Shown: in pieces, positions 29,547-38,947 of the stretch
Numbering within the stretch: the first letter of the stretch is position 1
How the letters are laid out: the number at the start of each line of letters is the position of its first letter
Assembly (NCBI RefSeq): GCF_000829675.1
Contig: NZ_BBRX01000028.1
Span: 1 to 64,000, forward strand
Direction: 5' to 3'
DNA: 64,000 bases
DNA from: Acinetobacter rudis
Lineage (GTDB): Bacteria; Pseudomonadota; Gammaproteobacteria; Pseudomonadales; Moraxellaceae
Made by a program: the position numbers and the translations under genes
The notes under the pieces: model-generated
Database searches by the model: none
Seen by the model: the letters and a program-made list of their open reading frames with translations, nothing else
What the model was told of the DNA's origin: nothing

Positions 29547-29645
29547 ATCGTAAGTCGCCTTTTCAAAGAAAGGTTACTGCTGCGAACCTGTTTCCATCAA
29601 GTCCTGAAATGTTCCCACGTACTATGAAATTACGAGAGCGTTTCA

Positions 29646-30305
29646 ATGTCTAGTTTAATCCAATCTGAAATTTTCTTTGCAGCCCTTAATCCTGCAGAAC
29701 AACGTATGCAACAAGCCCTTCAAGATTTACGTCAAGGTAAACCTGTCGTCGTTATGGATGACTTTGACCGTGAAAATGAAGCCGATCTGATTGTTGCGGC
29801 TGAAACCTTAAATGTTGAAACCATGGCACGTATGATTCGTGATGGTTCAGGCATTGTTTGTCTATGTCTTACAGAGGAAACAGCTGACCACCTAGAACTT
29901 CCACCAATGGTCAGTGATAACTCAAGTCAATTCCGTACTGCATTTACAGTCACGATCGAAGCTGCCCAAGGCGTTACCACAGGTGTTTCAGCACAAGATC
30001 GAGTAACAACGATTCAAGCGGCTGTACGTGATGGTGCTGTTGCAAGCGATCTCAACCGCCCTGGACATATTTTCCCATTGCGCTCACGTGAAGGTGGTGT
30101 ATTGACTCGTCGCGGTCATACCGAATCTTCTGTAGATTTAGCGCGTATGGCAGGTCTTAAACCAGCGGGTGTACTCTGCGAACTCACCAACCCTGATGGC
30201 TCAATGTCAGCAGGTATTCAAGTGTTGTCTTATGCACAGACTCATCAACTTACTGTCATCAGTGTTGAAGAAATCGTGCAATACCGTTTAGCACACAATA
30301 TCTAA
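29646..30305 (+). CDS. ribB: 3,4-dihydroxy-2-butanone 4-phosphate synthase
   Basis: Makes the four-carbon precursor of riboflavin from ribulose 5-phosphate. 219 residues without a GTP cyclohydrolase II domain, so a stand-alone RibB. Metal and substrate motifs are visible: [62 protein letters not shown]. It is about 100 bp downstream of the FMN riboswitch, giving feedback by the pathway product. Confidence 0.96.
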   Translation: MSSLIQSEIFFAALNPAEQRMQQALQDLRQGKPVVVMDDFDRENEADLIVAAETLNVETMARMIRDGSGIVCLCLTEETADHLELPPMVSDNSSQFRTAFTVTIEAAQGVTTGVSAQDRVTTIQAAVRDGAVASDLNRPGHIFPLRSREGGVLTRRGHTESSVDLARMAGLKPAGVLCELTNPDGSMSAGIQVLSYAQTHQLTVISVEEIVQYRLAHNI

Positions 30306-30327
30306 TCAGATAAATCTAACAAAGCAT

Positions 30328-30360
30328 TTGAGCCTAGGGAGATCACTGCCTAGGCTCAAT
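30328..30360 (+). terminator. Terminator of ribB
   Basis: TTGAGCCTAGG and CCTAGGCTCAA form an 11-bp stem with a 10-base loop followed by TTTATTT. It lies between the converging ribB and HPP genes. Confidence 0.85.
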
Positions 30361-30380
30361 TTATTTAAGCCAAGGCGTGC

Positions 30381-30884
30381 TTAATTTAATCGAGTTGGCC
30401 ACTTCTGTTTTGAGAACACATTATTTACCACATAAGCAATCAGCACCAAAATGACGGCACCAAGCAGCACAGGGAAAAATAAAAAGTGCCAAGAATAATC
30501 CATTTGATGTGCAGTTAATAAAATCACCAAAGGATTTGCCCCAGCAGGTGGATGCACGCAGGCAAAATATTGCATTACAGCAATCGCAACCCCAACAGCA
30601 AGCGCAATTGCCCAAACACTTGTACCCAATAGTTTTAGGGCAATTAAGCCCACTGCTGCAGAAAGTAAATGTCCTAAGATCACGTTACGAGGCTGTGCTA
30701 AAGGTGATTGGGAAACCGCATAAAGCAATACGCAACTTGCACCAAAAGGGGCCATAATCAAAGGTTGTTTTGACCACTGACTCAGCAGCAGTAAAACTAA
30801 AATACTTAGACTCGCACCCACTAACGCACGCAAGATCTCTGCATTGCTGGGTCTAACTTTTGGCTTAAGATGAAAAATTGACAC
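30381..30884 (-). CDS. HPP-family integral membrane protein
   Basis: Small membrane protein of about 167 residues with five or so transmembrane segments. The family-naming motif HPPAGANPL is present (VHPPAGANPLVILL), as is QPLIMAPFGASCVLLYAV. Function of the family is not well defined; plant and cyanobacterial members are nitrite transporters. I choose a GTG start at 30884. A frame open to 30965 would leave only 12 bp to the divergent TetR gene and would put a good promoter and an 18-bp palindrome inside the coding region. It is probably controlled by the neighbouring TetR protein. Confidence 0.82.
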   Translation of the reverse strand: MSIFHLKPKVRPSNAEILRALVGASLSILVLLLLSQWSKQPLIMAPFGASCVLLYAVSQSPLAQPRNVILGHLLSAAVGLIALKLLGTSVWAIALAVGVAIAVMQYFACVHPPAGANPLVILLTAHQMDYSWHFLFFPVLLGAVILVLIAYVVNNVFSKQKWPTRLN

Positions 30885-30933
30885 GTATAGCCCCCGATAC
30901 TTGCTTGATTCAGCATATTTAATTAGAATGAGA

Positions 30934-30962
30934 AAAATAGTACAGATCTGTACTAATTGCAA
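30934..30962 (-). promoter_or_regulatory. Promoter of the HPP gene with operator in the spacer
   Basis: On the minus strand TTGCAA and TATTTT are spaced by 17 bp, and the spacer is almost wholly the 18-bp palindrome at 30938-30955. The predicted start lies about 40 bases before the GTG at 30884. Confidence 0.65.
30938..30955. promoter_or_regulatory. 18-bp perfect palindrome, likely TetR operator
   Basis: TAGTACAGATCTGTACTA is its own reverse complement. It lies between the divergent HPP and TetR genes and inside the promoter of the former, the classical layout for a TetR regulator controlling itself and a divergent transport gene. Confidence 0.75.
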
Positions 30963-30977
30963 CATGGATTTTAACTT

Positions 30978-31538
30978 ATGTCTAAATCAGCTCAAAAAAT
31001 ATTGCATACTGCAGAACAACTGTTTAATCAGCACAGTTTTGTCTCTGTTGGAGTGGATTTAATTCGCGACCAGTCAGGTTGTTCAAAAACAACGCTTTAT
31101 ACTTACTATCAAAATAAACAACAGTTAATTCTTGCCGTACTCAAACAGCGTGACCAACAATTTCAAAAGCGTTTACTCGAGGCTGTTGGCCAACACACCG
31201 GTCAACACGCCTTAGATGCGATCTATCAATGGCATCTCAATTGGTTTCAAACAGATCAATTTAAGGGCTGTCTTTTTGTCAGAGCAGTTGCCGAATCAAC
31301 TGCCGAAGAACAAGAGATTCAAATGCTTGCACAAGCACATAAAGACTGGTTAAGACAATTCATCTTAAAACAATGCCAAGAACTGGTGTATGCAGACGAA
31401 ATCGCGTTACTTTACTTTAATCAACTTGAAGGCCTGATCAGCCGATTTTTAGTCGATGGCTTTGATGAAAGCATTGCATTACAAAGCAAAAAACAACTCG
31501 ATTTTTTTATAACGGCTTTGCAAAACATGAAAAGCTAA
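30978..31538 (+). CDS. TetR-family transcriptional regulator
   Basis: 186 residues. The N-terminal helix-turn-helix region (about 1-50) has the TetR pattern: AQKILHTAEQLFNQHSFVSVG, then IRDQSGCSKTTLYTYYQNKQQLI with the recognition helix. The C-terminal ligand domain (about 60-186) includes GCLFVRAVAES, the feature of the TetR_C_33-like (YxaF/LmrA) group. The divergent HPP gene and the perfect palindrome in the intergenic region suggest local autoregulation. The ligand is unknown. Confidence 0.93.
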   Translation: MSKSAQKILHTAEQLFNQHSFVSVGVDLIRDQSGCSKTTLYTYYQNKQQLILAVLKQRDQQFQKRLLEAVGQHTGQHALDAIYQWHLNWFQTDQFKGCLFVRAVAESTAEEQEIQMLAQAHKDWLRQFILKQCQELVYADEIALLYFNQLEGLISRFLVDGFDESIALQSKKQLDFFITALQNMKS

Positions 31539-31585
31539 GGCGACACAAACATTAAGTTCTAGGCGCTATTCACATGACATAGATA

Positions 31586-31615
31586 CAAAAAGTGCTGAAT
31601 TAAATTTTCAGCACT
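31586..31615 (-). terminator. Terminator of the LysE/RhtB gene
   Basis: On the minus strand AGTGCTGAA and TTCAGCACT form a 9-bp stem with a 7-base loop followed by TTTTTG, about 45 bp after the stop codon. Confidence 0.8.
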
Positions 31616-31660
31616 GGCCGTATCAATATTGAAATGAAAGTTCGTGATATATTTTGATTC

Positions 31661-32278
31661 TTAATTACCAAATATCGTCATATATATGCTGTAAAATGCA
31701 ACTAACAATAATATTGCACCACAAGCCCCCAATAACTTGTGATACCAACGCGACTTCGATAATCGGTTGAAAGCTAAATACACCACTGTCAGTGTAGAGA
31801 AGTCGAGAATAATCCAAGTGATGGTTAAGATCATTAGACTTAAATCGATATCACTGCTGACCTGAATAAATTGTGGGAAAAAAGCAGCAAAGAAAATAAT
31901 ATCTTTAGGGTTAGAAATCGCGACTAAAAAACCTTGTTTAAAGCCACCACTTAAAGCACGAGAAGGCTGCAACTCACCTTCTGCTGTTGTTGATAGTGCT
32001 TCTTGAATAATTTGATAACCCAAATAAGCAATATAGACACAGCCCAATATTTTCACTATGGCAAACCACTGTGGATCAATCTTTAAAAAACCTTTTAAGA
32101 TTAATACAGAGATTGCAATCAAGATCAAAGAAGCGAGATTGGTCCCGACAATGGTCTGTAAAGCCTTGCGATAGCCCCCTGTTAACCCAGCACTTGCCAC
32201 AAGCAACATCACTGGGCCAGGCGTGGCAATCATGACCACTACAGCCAATATATACAGCAATAATTCACTAAAATTCAT
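31661..32278 (-). CDS. LysE/RhtB-family amino-acid exporter
   Basis: 205 residues with six predicted transmembrane helices. The family signature ATPGPVMLLVASAGLTGGYRKA appears near the N-terminus (about 19-40), followed by ILGCVYIAYLGYQIIQEA and GFLVAISNPKDIIFF. Family members export basic or neutral amino acids such as homoserine, threonine or lysine; the substrate here cannot be read from sequence. It is 41 bp downstream of the DUF1289 gene on the same strand. Confidence 0.92.
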   Translation of the reverse strand: MNFSELLLYILAVVVMIATPGPVMLLVASAGLTGGYRKALQTIVGTNLASLILIAISVLILKGFLKIDPQWFAIVKILGCVYIAYLGYQIIQEALSTTAEGELQPSRALSGGFKQGFLVAISNPKDIIFFAAFFPQFIQVSSDIDLSLMILTITWIILDFSTLTVVYLAFNRLSKSRWYHKLLGACGAILLLVAFYSIYMTIFGN

Positions 32279-32319
32279 CCACGTCCTACAACTTGATTAC
32301 TATGAACATTTATATTGGC

Positions 32320-32811
32320 TTAGAGTAACTCTTCTTCTCCCCAGTGCAATAGATTTTGCTTAATCGCATCTGCTCGAAGCCATGCAAAATCATAACTCGC
32401 TGTCGCTAAAGCCAATATCCGTTGTTCAAATAACTGCCAAGTGGCTTTTACCTGCGTAGACTGAAGACCTAAACCACTTTCATCTGCAAAATTCTTATTT
32501 TTTTCACAGAGCTTTAATGCTTGATACAATAATCGGCCTTTACTTGCCGTAGCTAATACACGTACACGTTTACTTTGAATAAAGCGCTCCACTTGTTGCA
32601 TATCAGCCAGCGCCAACATCGGGACTAAAATCTGATCCAACTGCGCATCCAAACGTGCCCAAACTGCCATTCGCTCTGCTTCACCATAGCCATTCCATTG
32701 AATGACTTCATGGCTAAATCGTCGACATCCACGGCACACGCTATCCCCAAATACCGTTGAACAACGTCCCGCACAAGGTGTTAAGGTTGGTATACGTCGC
32801 TGATTACTCAC
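32320..32811 (-). CDS. DUF1289 domain protein
   Basis: 163 residues. The N-terminal DUF1289 module has four cysteines in CAGRCSTVFGDSVCRGCRR followed by FSHEVIQWNGYGEAERMAVWARLD, which is probably a small metal-binding fold. The remaining C-terminal part (about 60-163) has no feature I recognise. Short DUF1289 proteins are common in proteobacteria and have no defined role. It is divergent from trhO. Confidence 0.85.
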   Translation of the reverse strand: MSNQRRIPTLTPCAGRCSTVFGDSVCRGCRRFSHEVIQWNGYGEAERMAVWARLDAQLDQILVPMLALADMQQVERFIQSKRVRVLATASKGRLLYQALKLCEKNKNFADESGLGLQSTQVKATWQLFEQRILALATASYDFAWLRADAIKQNLLHWGEEELL

Positions 32812-32922
32812 AAATTCCCCTTTTCAATTCCATAATATCTTTAAGAGATTCTCGCTTCTAAAACAAATTCGCGTTAGAATATGCGCCAAATTTTACCTAT
32901 CTTAATACATTTGGAGTACTCC

Positions 32923-33855
32923 ATGAACGCTACTGTAGAACAGCTTGCACCTGTAGAACAGCAGACGAGCACTACTTGGGTTGTTGCCGCGCTTTATCAA
33001 TTTAAAGAAGTCGAAAATGCTGCTGAATTACAACAGCAACTTCTTGCGCTGGTAAAAACCATTAACCTGTGCGGTACTCTAATTGTTGCAGATGAAGGAA
33101 TCAATGGGACTGTGGCTGGCGATCGTGCAGCCATTGATACTATCCATCAATTTTTGTTGGATCAAGGCTTTAGCACTATGGAATACAAAGAGTCTCTAAG
33201 TAGTGATAAACCATTTCGTAAAATGAAAATCAAACTCAAAAAAGAAATCGTTACTCTTGGTGTTGAAGTTAAACCTCGTGATCTAGTTGGTCACTATCTT
33301 GATCCTAAGCAATGGAATGAACTCATTGCGCGTGATGATGTCATCTTGATCGATACACGTAACGATTATGAATACAAAGCAGGAACTTTTAAAGGTGCGA
33401 TCGATCCGAAAACTGAAAGTTTTCGTGAATTCCCTGAATATGTAAAACAAAACCTTGAACAGCACAAAGATAAAAAAGTAGCGATGTTCTGTACAGGTGG
33501 GATTCGCTGTGAAAAATCAACCTCTCTTCTTCTTCAAGAAGGCTTTAATGAAGTTTATCACCTAAAAGGCGGTATTTTAAAATACCTAGAAGAGACACCT
33601 ACAGAAGAAAGTTTATGGGAAGGTGAATGTTTTGTATTTGACGGCCGTACAGCTGTGACGCACGGTGTTGAAGAAGGTGTAAATAGTAAATGTCATGCGT
33701 GTGGTTGGCCGCTTAGCCCTGAAGAAGTTGCACTACCTAGTTATGAACATGGTGTATCTTGTGTCTATTGCATCGAAAAAACGACTGATAAGCAAAAAAG
33801 TGGTTTCCGTATGCGCCAATCACAAATTGCAGCAGCAAAACGTAAACGTCTCTAA
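32923..33855 (+). CDS. trhO: tRNA uridine(34) hydroxylase TrhO (rhodanese-like, YceA family)
   Basis: Oxygen-dependent hydroxylation of U34 in tRNA, the first step to 5-methoxyuridine-type wobble modifications. 310 residues from the ATG at 32923, which has GGAG at the right distance. N-terminal acylphosphatase-like domain (about 15-105), a central rhodanese domain with the catalytic Cys loop MFCTGGIRCEKS, and a C-terminal cysteine-rich segment (CHACGWPL and CVYCIEK). In-frame codons upstream of 32923 lack family similarity. Confidence 0.93.
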   Translation: MNATVEQLAPVEQQTSTTWVVAALYQFKEVENAAELQQQLLALVKTINLCGTLIVADEGINGTVAGDRAAIDTIHQFLLDQGFSTMEYKESLSSDKPFRKMKIKLKKEIVTLGVEVKPRDLVGHYLDPKQWNELIARDDVILIDTRNDYEYKAGTFKGAIDPKTESFREFPEYVKQNLEQHKDKKVAMFCTGGIRCEKSTSLLLQEGFNEVYHLKGGILKYLEETPTEESLWEGECFVFDGRTAVTHGVEEGVNSKCHACGWPLSPEEVALPSYEHGVSCVYCIEKTTDKQKSGFRMRQSQIAAAKRKRL

Positions 33856-33880
33856 TACGTTGACAAGATTTTAAAGTTAA

Positions 33881-33912
33881 AAAAACCGCAGTTCATGAAC
33901 TGCGGTTTTTTT
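33881..33912. terminator. Bidirectional terminator after trhO
   Basis: A perfect inverted repeat over 33881-33910 with arms AAAAACCGCAGTTCA and TGAACTGCGGTTTTT. It lies between trhO and the converging UPF0149 gene. Confidence 0.93.
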
Positions 33913-33940
33913 GATTAACACAACTTATTGGGTGTTGATC

Positions 33941-34465
33941 TTATTCTGGGCTGTGATACATCAAATAAATTTCGTTTAAATTTTCAGGAATTTCTTCAGC
34001 GATTTCATCCATCAACTGACCATTACGGCGGAAAGATTCCATTTGAGGATCTTCTTCGTCGATACCGCTAAACACCATCATTGGAAGTGTTAAATCAACC
34101 AACTGCTCTTCAAACTCAGGTGTAAACCATGCATCTTCGTTTAAGAACATCGCGTCAACAAAGCCAACGCTCCAATCCCCTAAACTTGATTCAACTGAAG
34201 CTTCTTCAATTTCAAAAGGAAAATCAATTCCTTCTTCATTGGCTAAATTTTGACGTAATTCTGCAAGCCAAAGTTTAACTTGCTCAATCACTGACTTAGG
34301 AACTTTATTCTGATTATTATCAAAAAGTTCATCTAACCAGCGATCAAATTGCGGACCAACAGCAATGGCAGACAAAAAACCATGAGTAGCAGCAAAATCT
34401 AGACCATACTCATTTTGGTCACCATCGAGATAATCACTTAGTACGTCTAAATCCAAGACACTCAT
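33941..34465 (-). CDS. UPF0149 (YecA/YgfB-like) family protein
   Basis: 174 acidic residues from the ATG at 34465. Family features: LDVLSDYLDGDQNEYGLDFAATHGFLSAIAVGP near the N-terminus and the W-rich middle (GDWSVGFVDAMFLN) with a C-terminal EIAEEIPENLNEIYLMYH. YgfB-type proteins are poorly defined; one Pseudomonas member represses a lytic amidase activator. The start is chosen because GGAA precedes it at a suitable distance; the frame continues 16 codons further without a ribosome binding site. Confidence 0.85.
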   Translation of the reverse strand: MSVLDLDVLSDYLDGDQNEYGLDFAATHGFLSAIAVGPQFDRWLDELFDNNQNKVPKSVIEQVKLWLAELRQNLANEEGIDFPFEIEEASVESSLGDWSVGFVDAMFLNEDAWFTPEFEEQLVDLTLPMMVFSGIDEEDPQMESFRRNGQLMDEIAEEIPENLNEIYLMYHSPE

Positions 34466-34668
34466 TTCAATTCCAGCGTAGTTTTCAATAAGTGGATAGC
34501 ATAACATTTTCATTGCTAACTGTAATCATCACAAAGATGACAATTAGCAGGCGAATGCAAGAAGTTGTAGATACTTCATACAAAACGATCAAATCTTGAT
34601 GCTCTATTGATTCTAATAGCTCTTGCTTAGCATCATTTTTAATTGATTGCACATGAAAACATCACGCT

Positions 34669-34866
34669 TTATTCGTCTTCATCTTCGTCATCAAAATCGT
34701 AATCATAATCTTTTAATTCACGATCTAGTCGACGTTGTGCAAGTAACTCATCAATTAGTCTACGTTTTTCCAATGATTCTTTAGCACTTAGCTTACCAGT
34801 TGACTCATCAAAGCTTACATCATCGTCGCCAAAATTATCATCTAATTCAAAATCGGTTGAAGACAC
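34669..34866 (-). CDS. Small acidic PA3496-type protein
   Basis: 65 residues. Two acidic ends flank a basic helical centre (AKESLEKRRLIDELLAQRRLDRELKDY). The central pattern matches the PA3496 family, annotated as a putative envelope integrity protein in Pseudomonas; I know of no direct functional proof. The charged pattern suggests a cytoplasmic adaptor. It is monocistronic, divergent from rpoD. Confidence 0.8.
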   Translation of the reverse strand: MSSTDFELDDNFGDDDVSFDESTGKLSAKESLEKRRLIDELLAQRRLDRELKDYDYDFDDEDEDE

Positions 34867-35230
34867 AAGTACTACCTCGGTTAAAAAAATTAAATGGGCC
34901 TAGCCGCTATTTATATTTGTTAAATATACTTGTCAAGGATTATTTTGAAATTTGATAAATAACTAGCACATTCTTCTTTATTTGGCTTTTTTTTAAGGTA
35001 GGAACTGTGTCATGATGCAACACTTACACAATTCGATTCAAAACAATGAATAATTTTAGTGTTGGACTTGAAATCACCGAACATGGCCCCAACCTATCGA
35101 ACAACAAATGTTAAATCCAAATAGATTCATAACATGTTAGCGTACTAAATTATCATGATTAATTTTAACTAAATTGTGCTATCATGCACGGTTTTCGACT
35201 GCCACAGATTCAACAAAGAGTAAGCAAAAG
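34867..35230. other. Upstream region of rpoD
   Basis: About 360 bp, AT-rich, without supported genes. It holds the promoters of the small acidic gene and of rpoD (see 35177-35185). Confidence 0.6.
35177..35185 (+). promoter_or_regulatory. Candidate extended -10 of rpoD
   Basis: TGCTATCAT contains TATCAT preceded by TGn, the extended -10 motif, 46 bp before the rpoD start. The -35 region is poor, which is normal for extended -10 promoters. Confidence 0.5.
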
Positions 35231-37114
35231 ATGAGCGATATGCATTCCCCTACTTCACAGGTAGCGGCTCTGATTAGCCGAGGCAAAGAACAAGGTTACT
35301 TAACCTACGCTGAGGTTAACGATCATCTTCCAGACTCCATCACTGAAAGCGAACAGATTGAAGACATTATTCAAATGCTTCAAGACGTTGGTATTCCTGT
35401 ACATGAGCGTGCGCCTGAATCTGACGACACCATGTTCGAAGGCAATACCGAAGGTACTGATGAAGTTGCAGAGGAAGAAGCTGCTGCCGTATTGGCTTCC
35501 GTTGAAAATGAACCTGGTCGTACTACAGACCCTGTACGTATGTATATGCGTGAAATGGGTACGGTTGAACTCCTTACACGCGAAGGCGAAATCAGCATCG
35601 CAAAACGTATCGAAGAAGGTATTCGAGATGTTTTGCATTCTATCGCCTACTGGCCAAATGCCGTTGAAGTGGTATTGACCGAATATAAAGAATACCAAAA
35701 TGGTGAACGTCGTTTAGCCGATATTCTTTCTGGCTACCTTGATCCTGAAACCAATGAAGAAATCCCTGAAGTCATCGTTGAAGAAGAAGAGATCGACGAA
35801 GACCGCAGCACTGCGAGCAAACCGACCAAAGACGTCAAACTAGATGACGACGAGGAAGAGGAAGAAGAAAGCGATTCAGAAGACGAAGCTGAATCAGGTC
35901 CAGATCCTGAAATTGCCCGTGTACGTTTTGAAGAACTTGAAAATGCGTGGAATCAAGCGAAGCAAGTGATTGCACAACATGGCCGTAATAGCGATGTTGC
36001 CAATGAAGCAATGCAATCTCTAGCCACCATCTTTATGATGTTTAAGTTTACTCCACGTCTTTTTGATACCATTTCAGAAATGATTCGCGGTACTCACGAA
36101 CAAATCCGTACATCTGAACGTGAAGTGATGCGTTATGCAGTACGTCGTGGTCGTATGGATCGTACTCAATTCCGTACCTCGTTCCCGACTCAAGAATCAA
36201 ATCCAGCATGGTTAGACGAACAAATCGCTAAAGCTTCTCCAGAAGTCAAAGCCCATTTAGAAAAAGTTCGTCCAGATATCTTAGCGTTCCAACAAAAGAT
36301 CGCAGATATTGAAAATGACTTAAGTCTTAACGTAAAAGAAATCAAAGAGATTTCTAAGCGTATGGCAATCGGTGAAGCGAAAGCTCGTCGTGCTAAAAAA
36401 GAAATGATTGAAGCAAACTTACGTTTGGTAATTTCTATTGCGAAAAAATATACCAACCGTGGTTTGCAATTCCTCGACTTAATTCAAGAAGGTAACATCG
36501 GCTTGATGAAAGCTGTTGATAAGTTTGAATATCGTCGTGGTTATAAGTTCTCTACTTATGCAACTTGGTGGATTCGTCAGGCGATTACTCGTTCGATCGC
36601 GGACCAAGCACGTACAATTCGTATTCCAGTACACATGATTGAGACGATCAACAAAATCAACCGTGTATCACGTCAGTTACTGCAAGAAATGGGTCGCGAA
36701 CCAACACCTGAAGAACTGGGCGAACGTCTAGAAATGGACGAAGTTAAAGTTCGTAAGGTCTTGAAGATTGCTAAAGAACCGATTTCAATGGAAACACCAA
36801 TTGGTGATGACGAAGATTCGCACTTGGGTGATTTTATTGAAGATAGCAACATCACCTCTCCAGTTGATGCCGCTACATCTGAAGGTCTTAAAGAAGCAAC
36901 ACGTGAAGTTTTAGAAAACTTAACAGAACGTGAAGCTAAAGTACTGAAAATGCGCTTTGGTATCGACATGCCAACCGACCATACTTTAGAAGAAGTGGGC
37001 AAACAGTTTGACGTTACACGTGAACGTATTCGTCAGATTGAAGCAAAAGCATTACGTAAATTACGTCACCCTTCACGCTCTGAACACCTACGTTCATTCC
37101 TTGAAAATGACTAA
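35231..37114 (+). CDS. rpoD: RNA polymerase sigma-70 factor, housekeeping
   Basis: 627 residues. Region 1.1 ([19 protein letters not shown]) at the N-terminus, region 1.2 ([22 protein letters not shown]), the non-conserved region with a very acidic stretch (about residues 195-235, runs of Glu and Asp), region 2 ([33 protein letters not shown]), region 3, and region 4.2 with the helix-turn-helix [20 protein letters not shown]. The start at 35231 follows the family; 19 extra codons upstream overlap the likely promoter. It is followed by a strong terminator. Confidence 0.98.
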   Translation: MSDMHSPTSQVAALISRGKEQGYLTYAEVNDHLPDSITESEQIEDIIQMLQDVGIPVHERAPESDDTMFEGNTEGTDEVAEEEAAAVLASVENEPGRTTDPVRMYMREMGTVELLTREGEISIAKRIEEGIRDVLHSIAYWPNAVEVVLTEYKEYQNGERRLADILSGYLDPETNEEIPEVIVEEEEIDEDRSTASKPTKDVKLDDDEEEEEESDSEDEAESGPDPEIARVRFEELENAWNQAKQVIAQHGRNSDVANEAMQSLATIFMMFKFTPRLFDTISEMIRGTHEQIRTSEREVMRYAVRRGRMDRTQFRTSFPTQESNPAWLDEQIAKASPEVKAHLEKVRPDILAFQQKIADIENDLSLNVKEIKEISKRMAIGEAKARRAKKEMIEANLRLVISIAKKYTNRGLQFLDLIQEGNIGLMKAVDKFEYRRGYKFSTYATWWIRQAITRSIADQARTIRIPVHMIETINKINRVSRQLLQEMGREPTPEELGERLEMDEVKVRKVLKIAKEPISMETPIGDDEDSHLGDFIEDSNITSPVDAATSEGLKEATREVLENLTEREAKVLKMRFGIDMPTDHTLEEVGKQFDVTRERIRQIEAKALRKLRHPSRSEHLRSFLEND

Positions 37115-37200
37115 TCACTGATGCTGGATGGATCATTAGACTGCTAAGTGCTCGGCACTTGTATTTATCTGATTCACCCCCATTTTGATATTAAGTTTAT

Positions 37201-37228
37201 AAAACGCCTGCTTAAGCAGGCGTTTTTC
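37201..37228 (+). terminator. Terminator of rpoD
   Basis: AAAACGCCTGCTT and AAGCAGGCGTTTT are perfect complements in a hairpin followed by T, 86 bp after the rpoD stop and 22 bp before the next start. Confidence 0.93.
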
Positions 37229-37249
37229 ATACATTATGAGAGCAAGACT

Positions 37250-37537
37250 ATGATCGACCGTACTCCATCTCGCGAATTGCGTGAAGACCTTTGGGTATTT
37301 CCTATGGACTACCCGATTAAATTGATTGGCGATGCTGGCCAAGAACTACGCGTAGCTGTGGTTGAAATTTTAATCAAACATTTTCCAAGCTTTGATGAAA
37401 CTTCGCTGACTGTACAACCGTCTAGAACGGGTAAATACCATTCACTGACTGCACAGTTACGTTTTGATGAATTAGAACAAGTACATGCCCTCTACGCAGA
37501 TTTGGCAGCTTGCCCACTAATTAAAACAGCACTGTAA
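37250..37537 (+). CDS. YbeD-like DUF493 protein
   Basis: 95 residues from the ATG at 37250. Matches the YbeD/DUF493 pattern: LWVFPMDYPIKLIGDAG at the N-terminus and TGKYHSLTAQLRF in the ferredoxin-like fold, similar to small regulatory ACT-like domains. The family is usually the gene before lipB and is the case here, so a link to lipoate metabolism is often assumed but not proven. Codons upstream of 37250 fall in the rpoD terminator. Confidence 0.9.
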   Translation: MIDRTPSRELREDLWVFPMDYPIKLIGDAGQELRVAVVEILIKHFPSFDETSLTVQPSRTGKYHSLTAQLRFDELEQVHALYADLAACPLIKTAL

Positions 37538-37566
37538 ACCCTAAAAGTGACTTTACGCTTTTATCC

Positions 37567-37600
37567 TACACCCCTATGTGCAAACAAAGGGGTGTACTAT
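37567..37600 (+). terminator. Hairpin between ybeD-like gene and lipB
   Basis: TACACCCCT and AGGGGTGTA pair as a 9-bp stem with a 12-base loop; only a weak T-rich stretch follows, so termination may be partial. Confidence 0.5.
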
Positions 37601-37678
37601 TATTTATCAGTTGACTCTCCATTCAACCTTTGTTGATTTATAATCAAATTCAGCATCACTTTGGAATAATCAATACAA

Positions 37679-38335
37679 ATGAATGACTTTGCAAAACCTA
37701 TTCTCAACATCAAACAGTATCGCGATCTGACTGACTACGCTCAGTTCTTTGTACAAATGAAAAGCTATACAGAACAGCGCGATCAAAATAGCCCAGATGA
37801 AATATGGTTATTGCAACATTCAGCGGTACTCACCCAGGGGCAAGCCGGTAAACCTGAACACATCTTGATCCCCTCTGATCTACCTGTTGTCCAAAGTGAC
37901 CGTGGCGGTCAAGTGACTTGGCACGGCCCAGGCCAATTGGTCATTTATTTTTTGTTCGATCTCAATCGATTAGGCTGGAATGTACGTGCACTAGTCAGTT
38001 TTGCTGAACAACTGATGATTGATTTACTCAAGAAATATCAAATCGAAGCCTATGCCAAAGCAGATGCACCTGGTGTCTATGTCAATGAAAATAAAATTGG
38101 CTCGCTTGGTTTTAAAATTCGCCGTGGTCGTAGTTATCATGGACTTGCATTAAATATCGACTGTGATTTAAATGGCTTCCATACCATTAATCCTTGTGGT
38201 TATGCGGGGCTAGAAATGGTAAGAATTTGTGATCTTGTACAAAACTATCCAAGCTATACACAATTGTGCCAAGATGTCGTAGAGTATTTCAAACAACAAG
38301 ATTTTTTTAGTCAAGTGAATTTAACAGACCTTTAA
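37679..38335 (+). CDS. lipB: Octanoyl-[acyl-carrier-protein] transferase
   Basis: Moves octanoyl groups from ACP to lipoyl domains, including that of SucB in this window. The family motifs are present: [45 protein letters not shown] with the catalytic Lys, and [12 protein letters not shown] with the catalytic Cys. 218 residues is normal. The lipA gene, often nearby, is not in the window. Confidence 0.96.
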   Translation: MNDFAKPILNIKQYRDLTDYAQFFVQMKSYTEQRDQNSPDEIWLLQHSAVLTQGQAGKPEHILIPSDLPVVQSDRGGQVTWHGPGQLVIYFLFDLNRLGWNVRALVSFAEQLMIDLLKKYQIEAYAKADAPGVYVNENKIGSLGFKIRRGRSYHGLALNIDCDLNGFHTINPCGYAGLEMVRICDLVQNYPSYTQLCQDVVEYFKQQDFFSQVNLTDL

Positions 38336-38412
38336 GACACTATCTTTTTTCATTAGACCCGTCTAGAGTAATTACTCTAAATCATAAGTACGATTAAACA
38401 AGGGACAGTAGC

Positions 38413-38946
38413 GTGATTTTTTCCAAACCGATAAAACCCACACTTGAAACCGCCTATGTCAAACTCATGATGGACGTCATTGGTCGTGGTTTAGTTATGG
38501 CCAGCCAAGTAGACACTGAAATCCAACATGAAATTGCACAATTCCCAGTCGGCTTTTGTCTATCCATGAATGTTTTCCCTAAGGGACCTGCTTTTGTGCT
38601 TGAAGTGAATCCACAAAAACAGCTGACATTGGTTAAACAACTCGACAAAAAGCCAGATCTCACGATCACTTTCAAGCATTTGCATCACGCTTTTCTGGTG
38701 TTCTCATTTCAAGAAAGTACGGCAAGATCTTTTGCCAATGATCGTATGATTGCAGACGGTGATGTAAGTCATGCCATACGTTTGGTACGCTGCCTCAACA
38801 AAATGGAGGCCTTAATTTTGCCTAAACTTGTCGCTGAACTCGCAGTGAAAGAATACCCACAACAACTGAGCTTTAAAGAAAAAATAAATAGCGCAGCAAA
38901 TATTTATCTCAAAGTTGCCCAATCATATTTCAAAGGAGGTGTCTGA
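38413..38946 (+). CDS. SCP2-like sterol/lipid-binding domain protein
   Basis: 177 residues with a GTG start preceded by AGGGA. The middle (PAFVLEVNPQKQLTLVKQLDKKPDLTITFKHLHHAFLVF) and the following SFANDRMIADGDVSHAIRLVRCLNKMEALILP resemble SCP2 sterol-carrier folds, which bind fatty acyl or other lipid chains. I infer this from the pattern of hydrophobic strands and am not certain. The gene ends 1 bp before the alcohol dehydrogenase start, and its last codons contain that gene's ribosome binding site, so the two are translationally linked. Confidence 0.65.
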   Translation: MIFSKPIKPTLETAYVKLMMDVIGRGLVMASQVDTEIQHEIAQFPVGFCLSMNVFPKGPAFVLEVNPQKQLTLVKQLDKKPDLTITFKHLHHAFLVFSFQESTARSFANDRMIADGDVSHAIRLVRCLNKMEALILPKLVAELAVKEYPQQLSFKEKINSAANIYLKVAQSYFKGGV

Positions 38947-38947
38947 C

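Noticed and set aside
30885..30965. Longer start of the HPP gene
   Set aside because: It leaves only 12 bp to the divergent TetR gene and contains the promoter and operator.
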